Below, piece by piece: positions 43,466 through 53,800 of a DNA stretch of 64,000 bases. The number at the start of each line of letters is the position of its first letter. Positions within the stretch are counted from its first letter, which is position 1. The stretch covers positions 62,001-126,000 of the forward strand of contig WNYE01000071.1 in assembly GCA_021396245.1 (NCBI GenBank), written 5' to 3'. The translations under genes and the position numbers were made by a program. This DNA comes from Sporothrix humicola. Taxonomy: Eukaryota; Ascomycota; Sordariomycetes; Ophiostomatales; Ophiostomataceae. Below the pieces are notes generated by a model that was not told where the DNA came from, searched no databases, and was given only the letters and a program-made list of their open reading frames with translations.

Positions 43466-44441
43466 ACCAGCCATTCAGCATCGTGGGCAGTGTTTCCGTC
43501 TGGTCTTTTTCTTTGTCAAACATTTATCTCACACTTGATTCATGATCTTCTGGGTTGCATATTCTCCGTCCTTCCTCTAGACTCTTTCGGGGTCTTTTGT
43601 GCTTCCATTCCTTCTTTTCTCTGGTTTCTGTTTCCACCCTTTCAGCCTCTCATTGCTGTTATCGTCGTCCTCTTTTCTGGTTGTCGTCGTTCATAACGTC
43701 GCTCATAATGGCAAATCCAGATGCGTCCCGGTTTCTTGTAGCCATGGATATCTGAATCTCCTGATCCGCTACCCACGAAGCTGGCGTCAATGGCATTGGC
43801 TCTCGACAGACAGCCAAACAGCCAAGCTCGCCGAGCAGTCTGGGCTGTTTTGGAAGAGAATGCTGAAGCACATTCAAGTTCGAGTCAAGCTTGGGTTTGG
43901 ATTTGAATTTGACTTGCGAATATGGAGACGGAACTCACCGTAAACGAAGCAATTCACAACGGCTTGACCACATACATGACCGAGGACATAAGAGACACGC
44001 CAATCTCTTTATATAAGAGAGACGTCTCTCCAAAAGGTTCAGAGGTGGAATGCATCCCCCTCACGTTGTTTCTCACGTGCTCCCAACATAATGGTTTACT
44101 CTCCAGCCCCGACTCACTGACTTACACAGCCAGCCAATGAGCGATCACCAACAATATGAAGAAAGGCCGATTGACTGCTGCCTGACAACAACCTCCTTTG
44201 TCCAGCGGCGCCCAGCTCCCCATGACCTCGCCAGAAAGAGCTGTTGTCGGGCAGTCTATTGCCCGTTTTCGTAGAGATAATCGTAGCTGTCATCTGATAA
44301 TTGTAGTTTTGTATCTGTAGTTCTCTTGTCTGTTAAATCGAACAACAGCTTCACGATCATCAGTCGACGAATATCATCATCGCGATACCTTTGCCTTTGC
44401 CTCTGCTGTATACCTGAAATCAACACAACAAGTCCTTCATC

Positions 44442-45108
44442 ATGGCCGACTTCAACCACTCGATTGACTATGTCAACCTGGACCGCTGGTAAGATGAATA
44501 GGAGAAAGGTTGAGAATGTCGATGATGGTTCAATGCTAACATCAGGTCGTGACATCTCTAGCCCGGTCTATGCAGTAAATACTACCTCGCCCAATCAATA
44601 TTTCCTAAACGGCACATAACTGACAGATACCTTCCCTCTCTAGTCCTTTTTCGGTGCCATCGGCGCTGCCTGCGCCATCATATTTGCCGTCATCGGCGCC
44701 TCCTACGGCACTGCCAAATCCGCCACGGCCATTTTCTCGGCCGGCATCATCCGTCCCGACCGCCTGATGCAGAACACGCTGTGTGCCATCATGGCCCAGG
44801 CTCTTTGTATTTACGGGCTCGTCACGAGCGTCATTATCAGCAACGGCGTCCATGAAAAGATGGCACTCTACACAGGGTTCATGTACTTGGCTGCCGGCCT
44901 GGCCGTGGGACTTTGTGGCCTGGCAGCCGGGTTCGCCATTGGCATTGTCGGCGATGCAGGCGTGCGGGCGAGCACGCAGCAGCCACGGCTGTATGTGGGC
45001 ATGGTGCTGATCCTGATCTTCGCCGAGGTGCTGGGTCTTTATGGCGTTGTGGTGTCGATTCTGATGCTGACCAACGCCAACAACGGCGTGACGGAGTGCA
45101 GAGTGTGA
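44442..45108 (+). CDS. V-ATPase c-type proteolipid, divergent paralogue
   Basis: Three exons (44442-44488, 44562-44574, 44644-45108) encode 174 residues; exon 2 is a 13-nt microexon that supplies most of CPVYA, the conserved lead into FFGAIG. V-ATPase c subunits form the rotating proteolipid ring in vacuolar membranes and carry protons. Four transmembrane helices are visible. The proton-carrying Glu is present in helix 4 (LILIFAEVLGLYG), and GFAIGIVGDAGVR in helix 3 is canonical. Odd points: the helix-1 motif usually AKSGVGI reads AKSATAI, the helix-2 VMAG reads IMAQ, and the C-terminus is extended (TNANNGVTECRV). It is closer to Vma3 than Vma11 but may be an accessory paralogue. Confidence 0.85.
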
Positions 45109-45351
45109 GGGGAGGAGAGAGGCTGGAGTGTTGATGCTCATGACTTGATGGCAATTGTTGTCCGTCAAGGTCGTCACGGGCAAGCAAAGTGAGAGATATG
45201 TTACAATGGGGTGGCACATAATTTTCAGAATCGACAAGGCAAGTGTATTTGGATATGCAACAGGGACAAACATTAATATAGACAAATAATACAAAACAAA
45301 ACCCCCCAAGATCGTGGCCCCTCTTTGATGGGACTCGCAATGCACAGCGCT
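45109..45351. other. convergent spacer
   Basis: Only 243 bp separate the proteolipid stop from the Vps18 stop, so the two 3'UTRs are close or overlapping. Confidence 0.5.
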
Positions 45352-48309
45352 CTATAACGCCCACTCGTTCTTGTTCTCGTCGGCCCGAATAAAGGGCTCG
45401 TCAATCTTCTTAATAGCAAAGTCGCTGCACAGAATGCACGCGGACGCTACCAGCGCATCCAGCTCGGCCACCATGGCGTCCTTTTTAGGACCCGACACCA
45501 GGCCCTTGGTGATTTGAACCTGCAGCTCGCGGATCTTGCGGCCAACGCCCTGGCTCGACTGCTCGAGGACGCGGCGGCCCAGGCAGTCCGAGTGGAACGC
45601 GTGCTGGCAGGGGAAGACAAAGAACTGCCGGCTCAGTAGCGGCAGCCCGCAGACGTAGCACTTCTCGCCGGGCTCGACAATGGCATACCGGTGGTCCAGC
45701 GCGGCAATGTCGACCTTGATGTTGGCCGCCGTCTGGCTGCTGTCGTCCATTTCCTTCTTGAGGCCGTCGATTTCGCGGCTGTAGTCTTCGAGCGCGGCGC
45801 AGATTTCCTCCTTGAAGTCGTCAATGACGACAAAGTCGGGGAAGAAGGGGATCAGGTCCTCGATCTTGAGGAGGTCGCAGCGCTTCAAGAAATCAATGGC
45901 CGTCTTGATGCCGCCGTTGGACTGCTGCGAGATGACCTTGCGCGCCACTGCCAGCCACAGCTTTTTGCGCAGCGCCGTGTTGCCCATCGGCCGGTCTGCA
46001 ACAACAGCCGCCAGCTCGACAGCATCGTGTGACAGTGCCAGGTCGACTGCCTGCACGTACTGGCCCATGTTCGTATAAATGTGCACGCACGAAAGCACAC
46101 GCTTGTACTGGATGCAGAGGCGAAGCGCAAAGTCCGGGTCGAACCGTGGCTCGTCGCCTTGCGACTCGAGGTACGACAGGAGTGCAGCCTCATCACGCGA
46201 CGGGTGCGATGCGTAGATCGACACAATCGTATTGTGGACTGCTGCGTCTGTTGAGTGCTGTTGGTTGATCACGTACTGTAGGTAGCGGATTGCCTGGTTC
46301 TGTGCAATCGGGCCATTGAAGGAGCCGTCGTAGTCCAACAGTGCCGGGATCATGCTGCGTGGGTTGATGATGTTGCCTTGGCGCATCAGAACGTCGACCA
46401 GCTCCGTGGCGACGTGCGTCATGAGCACGCTGCTGTAGCGGTAAAAGGCATCGGCATCCGTCTGCCGCTTCAGCACCGTCAATGCCTCAGACCACTTTTC
46501 CCGCTGCACCCAGTACGACAGGACATAGTTGTAGTCGTTGATGGTGTCGGCAAAGAACAGCAGCTCCTCCTCGCGGCCGTGGCTGCTGATAATGTCGTAG
46601 ACCGTCTTGCGGTCCAGGTCGGCTTTGTGCTTGCGCGCAAATGCCTTGAACTCGTCACGCACCAGCTCCAGCTGCTCGCGCGTCTGTGCCGGATCCAGCG
46701 TTTCCGACAGCTCGGCCTTTGTGACAATGGTATCGTCCAGCGAGTTGAGCTTAGCCATAAAAATCTCCACAAGCCAGCTAGCAATCATCACCCGCTGCAT
46801 GACGCCGGGCTTCTTGTATGTGCTGAGCTTGGTCAACAGGTATTTGCGCAGCGCATCGGGCTGGTTGCGGTCGATCAGGGCCAGGGCCACGTCCTCGAAT
46901 GGCTTGCTGCTCTTGCCGTAGATGCCAGCCGCCTCGTCAAAGAGGCCCTTGCCGATCAGGTAGTCGCCGGACGCTGTTGCAACTGCATCGCGCTGTGTAG
47001 GGTTGTGTGCATACTGCATGGCTGCGTCGAACTGCTGCAGCTGGAGCATGATCTTCCAGACGTCGCGGTCCTCGTCGCGGACGACAATCTCAAAGATCTC
47101 TTGGGCTGTGAACAGCCAGAACGTGCTCTTTTGTAGGTCCACGCACAGGGCAATTGCCTTTTGTCCTGGATCGAGAATGACCTGGTCGTACACCACGGAG
47201 CCCGTCAGACGGTTTGCAGCAACGATGCGGCCAGCCACAAGGCTGATCACATGCCACTGGGTCAACGCAATCGTATCAATCGGGTCGTTTGTCACACGCC
47301 GTCTGCCTGCACTCGATGCGTCGGAACCAGCCGCCAACTGAGACCGCGGAATCAGCTTCGAGTCAGCGAAAACATTTGTTCCAAGCTCGGGTTTGGGTGG
47401 CGCCACGAGAAGCTTGCCATGGTAAACGCCGTGCGACGATAGCCAGGCAAACGCCCGGTCCGGGCTGACTTCTTCATAAGGCCTGCCGGCTTCAGGATCT
47501 GGAGACACGACGAGAGAGGATGGTGACGAGGAAGATGCAGATGCTGCCGGGGAGGATGTGGAAGCGCCAGCACCAGAAGAGGACGAGGCGAGGTCGTGGA
47601 CCACGGGTTGCTCAGATTCGAAAAGTTTCGTGTACACCGAACCGCCGCCATCGTGTGCCCGTCCGATCTTGCCCACCCAATGCAGTAGCCGTGATGGAGT
47701 GCTCACAAGCACGCGGCGGATCTGATCGGAGCGGCTCGGCAAAGAATCCACCCAGAGGCCAGTAATCGCTCCGTCTGGTAAGCGCACCAGGCTCTTGATG
47801 AACTTGTCCTCCTTGCGGTAGAAGTCGTTGGACGGCTCGAGAAAAGTTTCGTAGATGTTGCCGTCGGCGGCACCGACAAGGATTTCGCGGGTTGAGGCCG
47901 TGGGGAGCGATGGGTTCCAGGCAATTGACTGGATGGGAACCCCGCGCAGCCGGGCAAGGGGTTTCGGCTGTCGAGACTGTGAATGGAGATAGTAGCATTC
48001 GCCGAGCGAAGTGCAGATGATAAGATGGGAAGCGGTCGGGTCGAGGAAGAGCCGTTGGATGACGCCAATCTCGGACGGCCGCTTCGGAAGGTCAATGTCG
48101 TCAATGTCCTCGGGTCGGTTCAGGTCGATGCGGAGGATGCGGCCGTTGGAGAGGGCGAGCACGAGGACGTTGTTGGCTACTTGTGCTGCAACGAAGTTGG
48201 CTGCGATCGAGAACTGGAGCTGCACGCGCTGCACATCGAAGATCGGGAGCCCATTGTCGTCTGCCAGCCCGGAGGCGGCCGAGAAGCCGCTCGACGGATC
48301 CAAAGCCAT
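45352..48309 (-). CDS. vps18: Vps18/Pep3, HOPS and CORVET core subunit
   Basis: A single exon of 985 residues, the usual length for fungal Vps18. The N-terminal half (about 20-430) is the beta-propeller of the Pep3/Vps18/deep-orange family (LVLALSNGRILRIDLNRPEDI near residue 50; GVYHGKLLV near 295). An alpha-solenoid with clathrin-heavy-chain-type repeat follows (about 430-860), then a short coiled coil (about 825-865). A C-terminal RING-H2-type domain begins at CYVCGLPLL (about residue 884), with FPCQHAFHSDCL and a final CILC pair. The protein tethers vesicles and endosomes to the vacuole as part of HOPS/CORVET. It is convergent with the V-ATPase proteolipid gene. Confidence 0.95.
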   Translation of the reverse strand: MALDPSSGFSAASGLADDNGLPIFDVQRVQLQFSIAANFVAAQVANNVLVLALSNGRILRIDLNRPEDIDDIDLPKRPSEIGVIQRLFLDPTASHLIICTSLGECYYLHSQSRQPKPLARLRGVPIQSIAWNPSLPTASTREILVGAADGNIYETFLEPSNDFYRKEDKFIKSLVRLPDGAITGLWVDSLPSRSDQIRRVLVSTPSRLLHWVGKIGRAHDGGGSVYTKLFESEQPVVHDLASSSSGAGASTSSPAASASSSSPSSLVVSPDPEAGRPYEEVSPDRAFAWLSSHGVYHGKLLVAPPKPELGTNVFADSKLIPRSQLAAGSDASSAGRRRVTNDPIDTIALTQWHVISLVAGRIVAANRLTGSVVYDQVILDPGQKAIALCVDLQKSTFWLFTAQEIFEIVVRDEDRDVWKIMLQLQQFDAAMQYAHNPTQRDAVATASGDYLIGKGLFDEAAGIYGKSSKPFEDVALALIDRNQPDALRKYLLTKLSTYKKPGVMQRVMIASWLVEIFMAKLNSLDDTIVTKAELSETLDPAQTREQLELVRDEFKAFARKHKADLDRKTVYDIISSHGREEELLFFADTINDYNYVLSYWVQREKWSEALTVLKRQTDADAFYRYSSVLMTHVATELVDVLMRQGNIINPRSMIPALLDYDGSFNGPIAQNQAIRYLQYVINQQHSTDAAVHNTIVSIYASHPSRDEAALLSYLESQGDEPRFDPDFALRLCIQYKRVLSCVHIYTNMGQYVQAVDLALSHDAVELAAVVADRPMGNTALRKKLWLAVARKVISQQSNGGIKTAIDFLKRCDLLKIEDLIPFFPDFVVIDDFKEEICAALEDYSREIDGLKKEMDDSSQTAANIKVDIAALDHRYAIVEPGEKCYVCGLPLLSRQFFVFPCQHAFHSDCLGRRVLEQSSQGVGRKIRELQVQITKGLVSGPKKDAMVAELDALVASACILCSDFAIKKIDEPFIRADENKNEWAL

Positions 48310-49151
48310 TGCGCACGTCGGGGGTGCTTTTACATGGCCGTTAGGAGACGGAGGCGAGAAGAAACAAATGTTGGCGATTCGGAGTAGATCGCAAGGAGGT
48401 CGGGATGGAAGCTCTCCACAATGAGATAATACACTAAGAGCGCTGCCTACAACACAGTTGGAGGTCAGGTAGGGGTAAAGGCGGTGGCGCGCGGCACTAT
48501 TTAGCTATGGCACCCTTCTACCGGGGGCAATCCCGTCTTGTCACTAACACTGTTGAATCGCCGCTAAATCAACGTTTACACGTTTACACAACCCATTGTT
48601 TACCAACTCATCTGATCATGCTCACGGATATCTGCCAAAATGCAAAGGGGCAGACATTTGTAACGTAAATCAAAAGACTTTTCAACAAAAACACTACCAA
48701 AATAGTTGACCACACCAAATATTCTTTTTTATCCAACCAAATATATCTCCAAGCCAATGCTATCACCATGCATAAAGATAAACAAAAGAGTGCCAGTTCT
48801 TAGAGAAGAGAAAATGGGTATCTGCATAAAAAATGAGAACGGCGGTAGCAGTTGAGCGCCGAGAAGAGAAAAAAAAGGCCGGAGTCAAGCTCACCAGCAT
48901 TGTTCGATGCTGGTGGAACTGTGCAACGACGGCGAAGAAAACAAAATGGTGTGGAGCGCTAGGCTCCGGACAACAGCCAAAAAGAGAGCAAGTCGAAGAA
49001 TATGTCACAAGAGGGAAAAGAAGACAAAATGCCAAGCGTATGATAAAAACAAGATAAAGAACGGCATGAGAAGAGAAGAAGCCAACCCCGGGAAATGAGG
49101 TGGTAAAAATAACACACAGATAAACGCCGATAAGTGCAAGTGTGTTCGAGA
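48310..49151. other. vps18 promoter and methyltransferase 3' region
   Basis: An 842-bp spacer. The left part should be the vps18 leader and promoter. The right part (48.8-49.15 kb) is A/G-rich on the plus strand and probably the 3'UTR of the methyltransferase gene. No further gene is seen. Confidence 0.5.
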
Positions 49152-50853
49152 CTACCTGCCAATGGTGCTTTCGTCTTCGCTGTGGCCATGGCTTGGTACA
49201 AGGCCGTTTGCGTTTGCATCATTCGAATCGACGGTGGCCGAGTCGGCGTCCCTTCTCGTTTGTAATAGGCCTAGGACTTCCAGTGGGGGTTTTCGAGCTG
49301 AAAGGACACGAAGTGAGATCTGTAAGTCGTTAGGCGGCCGTATTGCTTTTTCTTTGATCTCCTGGCGAACTTCCTCGCATAATGTCTGTGCACGATCGGC
49401 ATCCCAGCCTAGATGCTTGGTAAGAAGGCGCAGTGATCCGGCTTCAACCGTCGCTAAACAGGCAACGAGCCATATCTTGGCTGTTCGGTCACTGTATGCG
49501 TTCAGAGGGAGGGTGTGTTCGGAGATCCGAACATCGACAAAGCCCATCCTTTGAAGCCGCTCGGCCGTTAGGTGGTGTGCGCCCCGGCGACGCTCTGCTT
49601 TTATTGACGCTTCGTCAATAGCACGAACGTATTCATGGATCTTGGCGTCAGCCGGAAAAGAGGACAGGAAGGTTTGCTCCTGGCCGGTCTGGTCGTGAAA
49701 GTCCAATACTTCGATGTAGCCTCCCGGCTTCAGGCAACTAAATGCCTCGCGGTAAACATTGTCCCAATTGTCAAAAGCACCCGCCATATCTCGCAAATGA
49801 ACGAGATCAAAGGAATTTTCATTTTGCACCCACACACGCTAGCATAAGTTAGAAAATAATACTTTGAGAAGTGGCTATAGCCAAAAGACTTTGGGACAAT
49901 GGGTGGAAACATACCGTGCAATCATCGATCTCGAAAAATACATTGAAAGGCACTGCTGTGGGCTGGATGGCAGATATATCCAGGCCAATAACCTCACACT
50001 CTGGAAACTTCTCGGCCATTCCAATCGCCCACTCACCAGTGCCAGTACCGACGTCCAAAATTCGTGTAGGGTCCTCGAGTGGGACGGATGTCAGCTCCTC
50101 GTCGAAAACATTCAAGAAGACTTGGTGCACAACGCGTAGGCGGTCTTGTTCTTCATCGTCGTTTGGAAAGATGTAGTTTCCACAGTAGCGGCGGCCATTT
50201 TCCTCGACATAATCAAGCTCCTCGTCAAATATGGAACGAGAAGATGAGTTTCTGGAAGAAGCAGAGTATCAATTAGCTTAGGTCAACAGCTAAATCGCCA
50301 AGTTGGTTGCTTTGTTCTTTATCCACTAGGCACAATTCGTATGTACCACTTACATCGTTGGTGCGTCCAAACGCTCAACCCGATAGCGAACCGGGATAGA
50401 TGGATAATGACTGGCGGCATAATAGGGCTCCATCGAGTCGTCTTCCTCATCGTCCACCTCAAGAACGTTCTCGCCAAGGTCTGTGTCCGGTTCGGGGAGT
50501 GGCATGTTTTCTGCGTCGCCTAGGTCCTCGTCTCTGCGCAGCTCGTCGACAATAAGAGAGACGTGCTCAGATATGCTGAGTCCGCTGTGGAGACTGCTTG
50601 CAACCGCTCGACTTGGGATAGTGGCGGGTGAGCCTTGGAGCTCCGGCTGTTCTCGCCTTTCAAAATGCGTTTCTTCTTGGTTTGTTGATCTTGGCTGTGT
50701 GTTCTCCGTGTTGCTTGCTAGATGTATGTCCTTATTCAATTCTTCCTGTGCCGTCAACTCGATGTCAACAGTCTGGCCCTGTTCCTTCCCTTGGTCGCTG
50801 TTCTGCTCCGATCCATGGGCACGGGGAAGTGTGTCACTGTCGCTCGTTTGCAT
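49152..50853 (-). CDS. LaeA-like (TAM-type) SAM-dependent methyltransferase
   Basis: Three exons (50853-50354, 50251-49915, 49838-49152) encode 507 residues; phases fit exactly with GTAAGT and GTATGT donors. The first 165 residues are acidic and disordered. The family domain starts near SSRSIFDEELDYVEENGRRYCGNY, followed by SAM-binding motif I ILDVGTGTGEWAIGMAE (about residue 220) and the acidic loop VIGLDIS. Further motifs are FDLVHLRDMAG (about 290) and the post-motif LKPGGYIEVLD (about 315). This is the fungal methyltransferase family that includes LaeA, a regulator of secondary metabolism, and many LaeA-like paralogues. Which substrate it acts on is unknown; no biosynthetic cluster is visible nearby. 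Confidence 0.85.
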
Positions 50854-53800
50854 CTCCTGTCGAGATCAATGTCCGTGCCAGCTTTGAAAGGAAACGTGTG
50901 GTCCGGGTCCTGATCCGGGGCCGGATTGGGATGCTCTCCAGGCCCGCCTTCCCTGAAGGGTCTCTTGTTTCCTAGGCTATAGTGTATGAGTCCGATTGTG
51001 TCCCTTGTTATAGTGGAGCGGTCATAAAGGTATCCCCGGCAGTCGAAAAGCTTTCCTCACAAGAGAAAGAGAAAATGTCCAATGCTCGCCCGAGGTTGAA
51101 GAATTGGTCGGTACAACAGGGTCGAGCTACGTGTGGCCCGCCGGCGCGGAATGTTGGCAGCCACAGATCAAGAATAGAGCCAGAAAGATGCTTGGGAGAT
51201 GCGGCCCCAGGAGATCAAAGAGGGCGAGAGAATACACAGGAGCACACGAAAGGCTATTGCCCGGAGAATGTTCCGCGGTCTTGTACGAGGCGAGTCGCAA
51301 AGGAGGGCACAATTGGCTAAGTGGGATCGCACAAGGGGAAAGGCTTTCGTGTCTCAGCTCCGGAGACAAAGTTGGGACGAACAAAAGGGGCGAGAAGTAG
51401 GGCAAGCCGGAAAGGACGTCCTAAAGTCGTTCAAGATATAAGGCTGTATAGGTGTTGTGGGACGTTTAAAGAAGCGATAGATGAAAAGAGAGCTGGCAGG
51501 ACCTCAAAAAACGAAGTGTCACAAAGCGCACACAGCGAAGTCGAAAGTCATGCACAACTTTGGACAACAGGAAAAGTAGAGAAATTTTTCAAAGTGTAGA
51601 AGAAATGAGGAAAAAGAGAGAGAGAAAGAAAATGACGAAGAAAATCAAGAGGACGGTGGCAAATGGTGGTGACCGTTGGGGAAAAAGAAAGCATGGACAG
51701 AAGCTCGGGTCGAAAAGAGGGCAATAGCAGACATAAGAAGTCGTGCTGGCACCCGCACAGATGTCAACAAGCAATTCCCCAGGGCCTTCTTCTGCGTGTG
51801 GTACCCGTGTGCCTTCGCGCGGTATTCCCCGTCACAATGCAAAGCAAAAAGGCTCCGGTCCCGAGCAAAGTTTACTGGGTTCTCTGGGTCTCTTCTGGGA
51901 TTTCTGGGATCGTTCTGAGGGACGACGAGGGGAGCCAGGCCTGGTTGAGATACGAAAGGACAGGAGCAGGTTAGTGCGGACGCCAGAGGGGAGAAGGGCG
52001 TGTTGAAAGAGGGTCTCAGTTCTGATCCTGGTCGTGTTAACTTTTGGGGGATGCGAGCGAGGGACGAGGGAGTGGACTTAAAGATGCTGGACGCAGACAA
52101 GATGCAAAGAGGTGGCCTCGTGGGTCGTTGTTTGAGTCGGAGTTGGTTGTCAGAAATGCACGTCAAGGAAGGCACACCGAGGACGGAAGGCACGACTGGG
52201 AGAATAAAGAGGGCAGGTGCACCCAACATACACCATATTCTTGTCTCTCTCTCGCATCCCTTCATGCAAGCTTTCAAAGACACGCATCAGCCGCAACAGA
52301 CAAAACAGAAGCAACAAACAGCTTCTCTCTTTCTGGCTGAACACGCCGGCAACACTAGCACAAAATGGAAAATAGTAATAGTAGAGAACAGGCGCCATTG
52401 GGCGGGATGCGCCAGAGCTGTGACCTATTATTTGGGGGCCGGTGTATGTGGGGCAAACGTCGGGGGTGCTTTCCACTTTTCTTCTCTCTCGCGCACTTGC
52501 TTCATACGGCAAGTTACCCAGGTTGAACTAGGCCGTCGTTCAACTGGTGTTAGGCGAGACGCTCCTTCCTCATGCTTCTTCCGTTCAAATACTCTCGAGT
52601 AGTTCCTTCCACGTTTGTGGTTTTTCTATAAGTATTTGAACGTCCTCAACGCAAATATCAAACGTAGTTATTCCCAGACCAACAAACAACGCAAACACAA
52701 ACACTCGACAGCTCGCTTCTGTCCTCACTCGTTCGCGATTTCTCTTCGCTCCCCGGTTCCTTCCCTTGCCTACCGACCGCCCTGTGTGAGTCCAGTTCCA
52801 GGCCCTGGGCCCCCACTGGCAACACGGAGCAATGCCCCTGAGAGTGGTACGCTGTTTCCCCCGGTGGCCGTCTAATAATCCGTCTAATAGCGGACGCTAG
52901 AGCGGAAAGCAGACTAGCTCGCCTGCGACGTTGTGTGTATTTTGGACCTCTGCTGGGTTTTTGGTGTCTATGGTGAATTTTGGTGCACATTTTCTGCTTC
53001 CTCCCGGCTTCTTCTGTTCGTCCGCCCCTGGCTACTTCAGTTGGCCCCTGGCCAAGGCGACCCGGTTATCTGAGAGACCTTTTGTTAGTGCACACTTCTG
53101 TTTCGTTTCGCTCCCTGGACTGATGTGCAAAGCTTACTTCACAACGACGATGGTCCAGCAACTTACCAACAGAGCGGAGAATGAGCATAAAAACGGCAAT
53201 TCCCCGTTACAACAAGCAAAAACTCACGGGCCTCAGCACAGGCATTAGTCACCTACGTATCTTACAAATCTCACTGAGAACGTAGCAGTGAGCAATGACC
53301 AGAAAACCTGGGAATAGATGTGAAAAGCAGAGCACAAAACCTCGACGAGAAACAGAGAAGAAACTCCCTGGTCGCCGATCAACTGCACCAACAATCGAAG
53401 CCTTGTTTCTGCTTGAATCTTGAGTTGTGCTGGGGTCCAGGGTGCACCTCTCGCAAAAGGCCCCCAACTGCATACTGGAGAGGAGGTAGGATCACACTCT
53501 GCTCAATATTGGTGCGAGTACCGGAGGGCTGGGCAGCAAAGGAAAAAGAAAAGAAAGATACGACCCACGGCGTAGTCTCCTGGGACATGCATCCTGCAAG
53601 ACAACGGGGACAACACAACCCAAAAGGACGCAGAACGACGCCAAACGGGGCAGCCGGAAAGCACAACCTGCATAGGGGGAAGACGGTCTGCAGGAGCTGT
53701 AACTTCTGTCTCCATCGCATTTGCATGTTTGCATACAACCGGAACTCAGCACGATGCACTTCGTCTTTCAACCACCAGAGGCTTCCCGTACCAGTACAAG

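Larger units (their letters stand above)
40975..44441. promoter_or_regulatory. divergent promoter rich in GCCAAG (PacC-type) sites
   Basis: A 3.47-kb region with no gene between the aspartic protease (-) and the V-ATPase c-like gene (+). Exact GCCAAG/CTTGGC hexamers occur at 41330, 41435, 41587, 42378, 42394, 42644, 42652, 42662, 42669, 42676, 42691, 42733, 42746, 43196, 43201, 43306 and 43821. The PacC consensus is GCCARG. There are also a GATA-type hairpin at 43444-43465 and a TATA-like sequence with a palindrome at 44008-44030. ORFs here are artefacts of pyrimidine-rich sequence (42480-42750). Confidence 0.6.

Noticed and set aside
46378..47136. Plus-strand ORF of 252 codons opposite vps18
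   Set aside because: Antisense shadow inside the vps18 coding exon; no domain.
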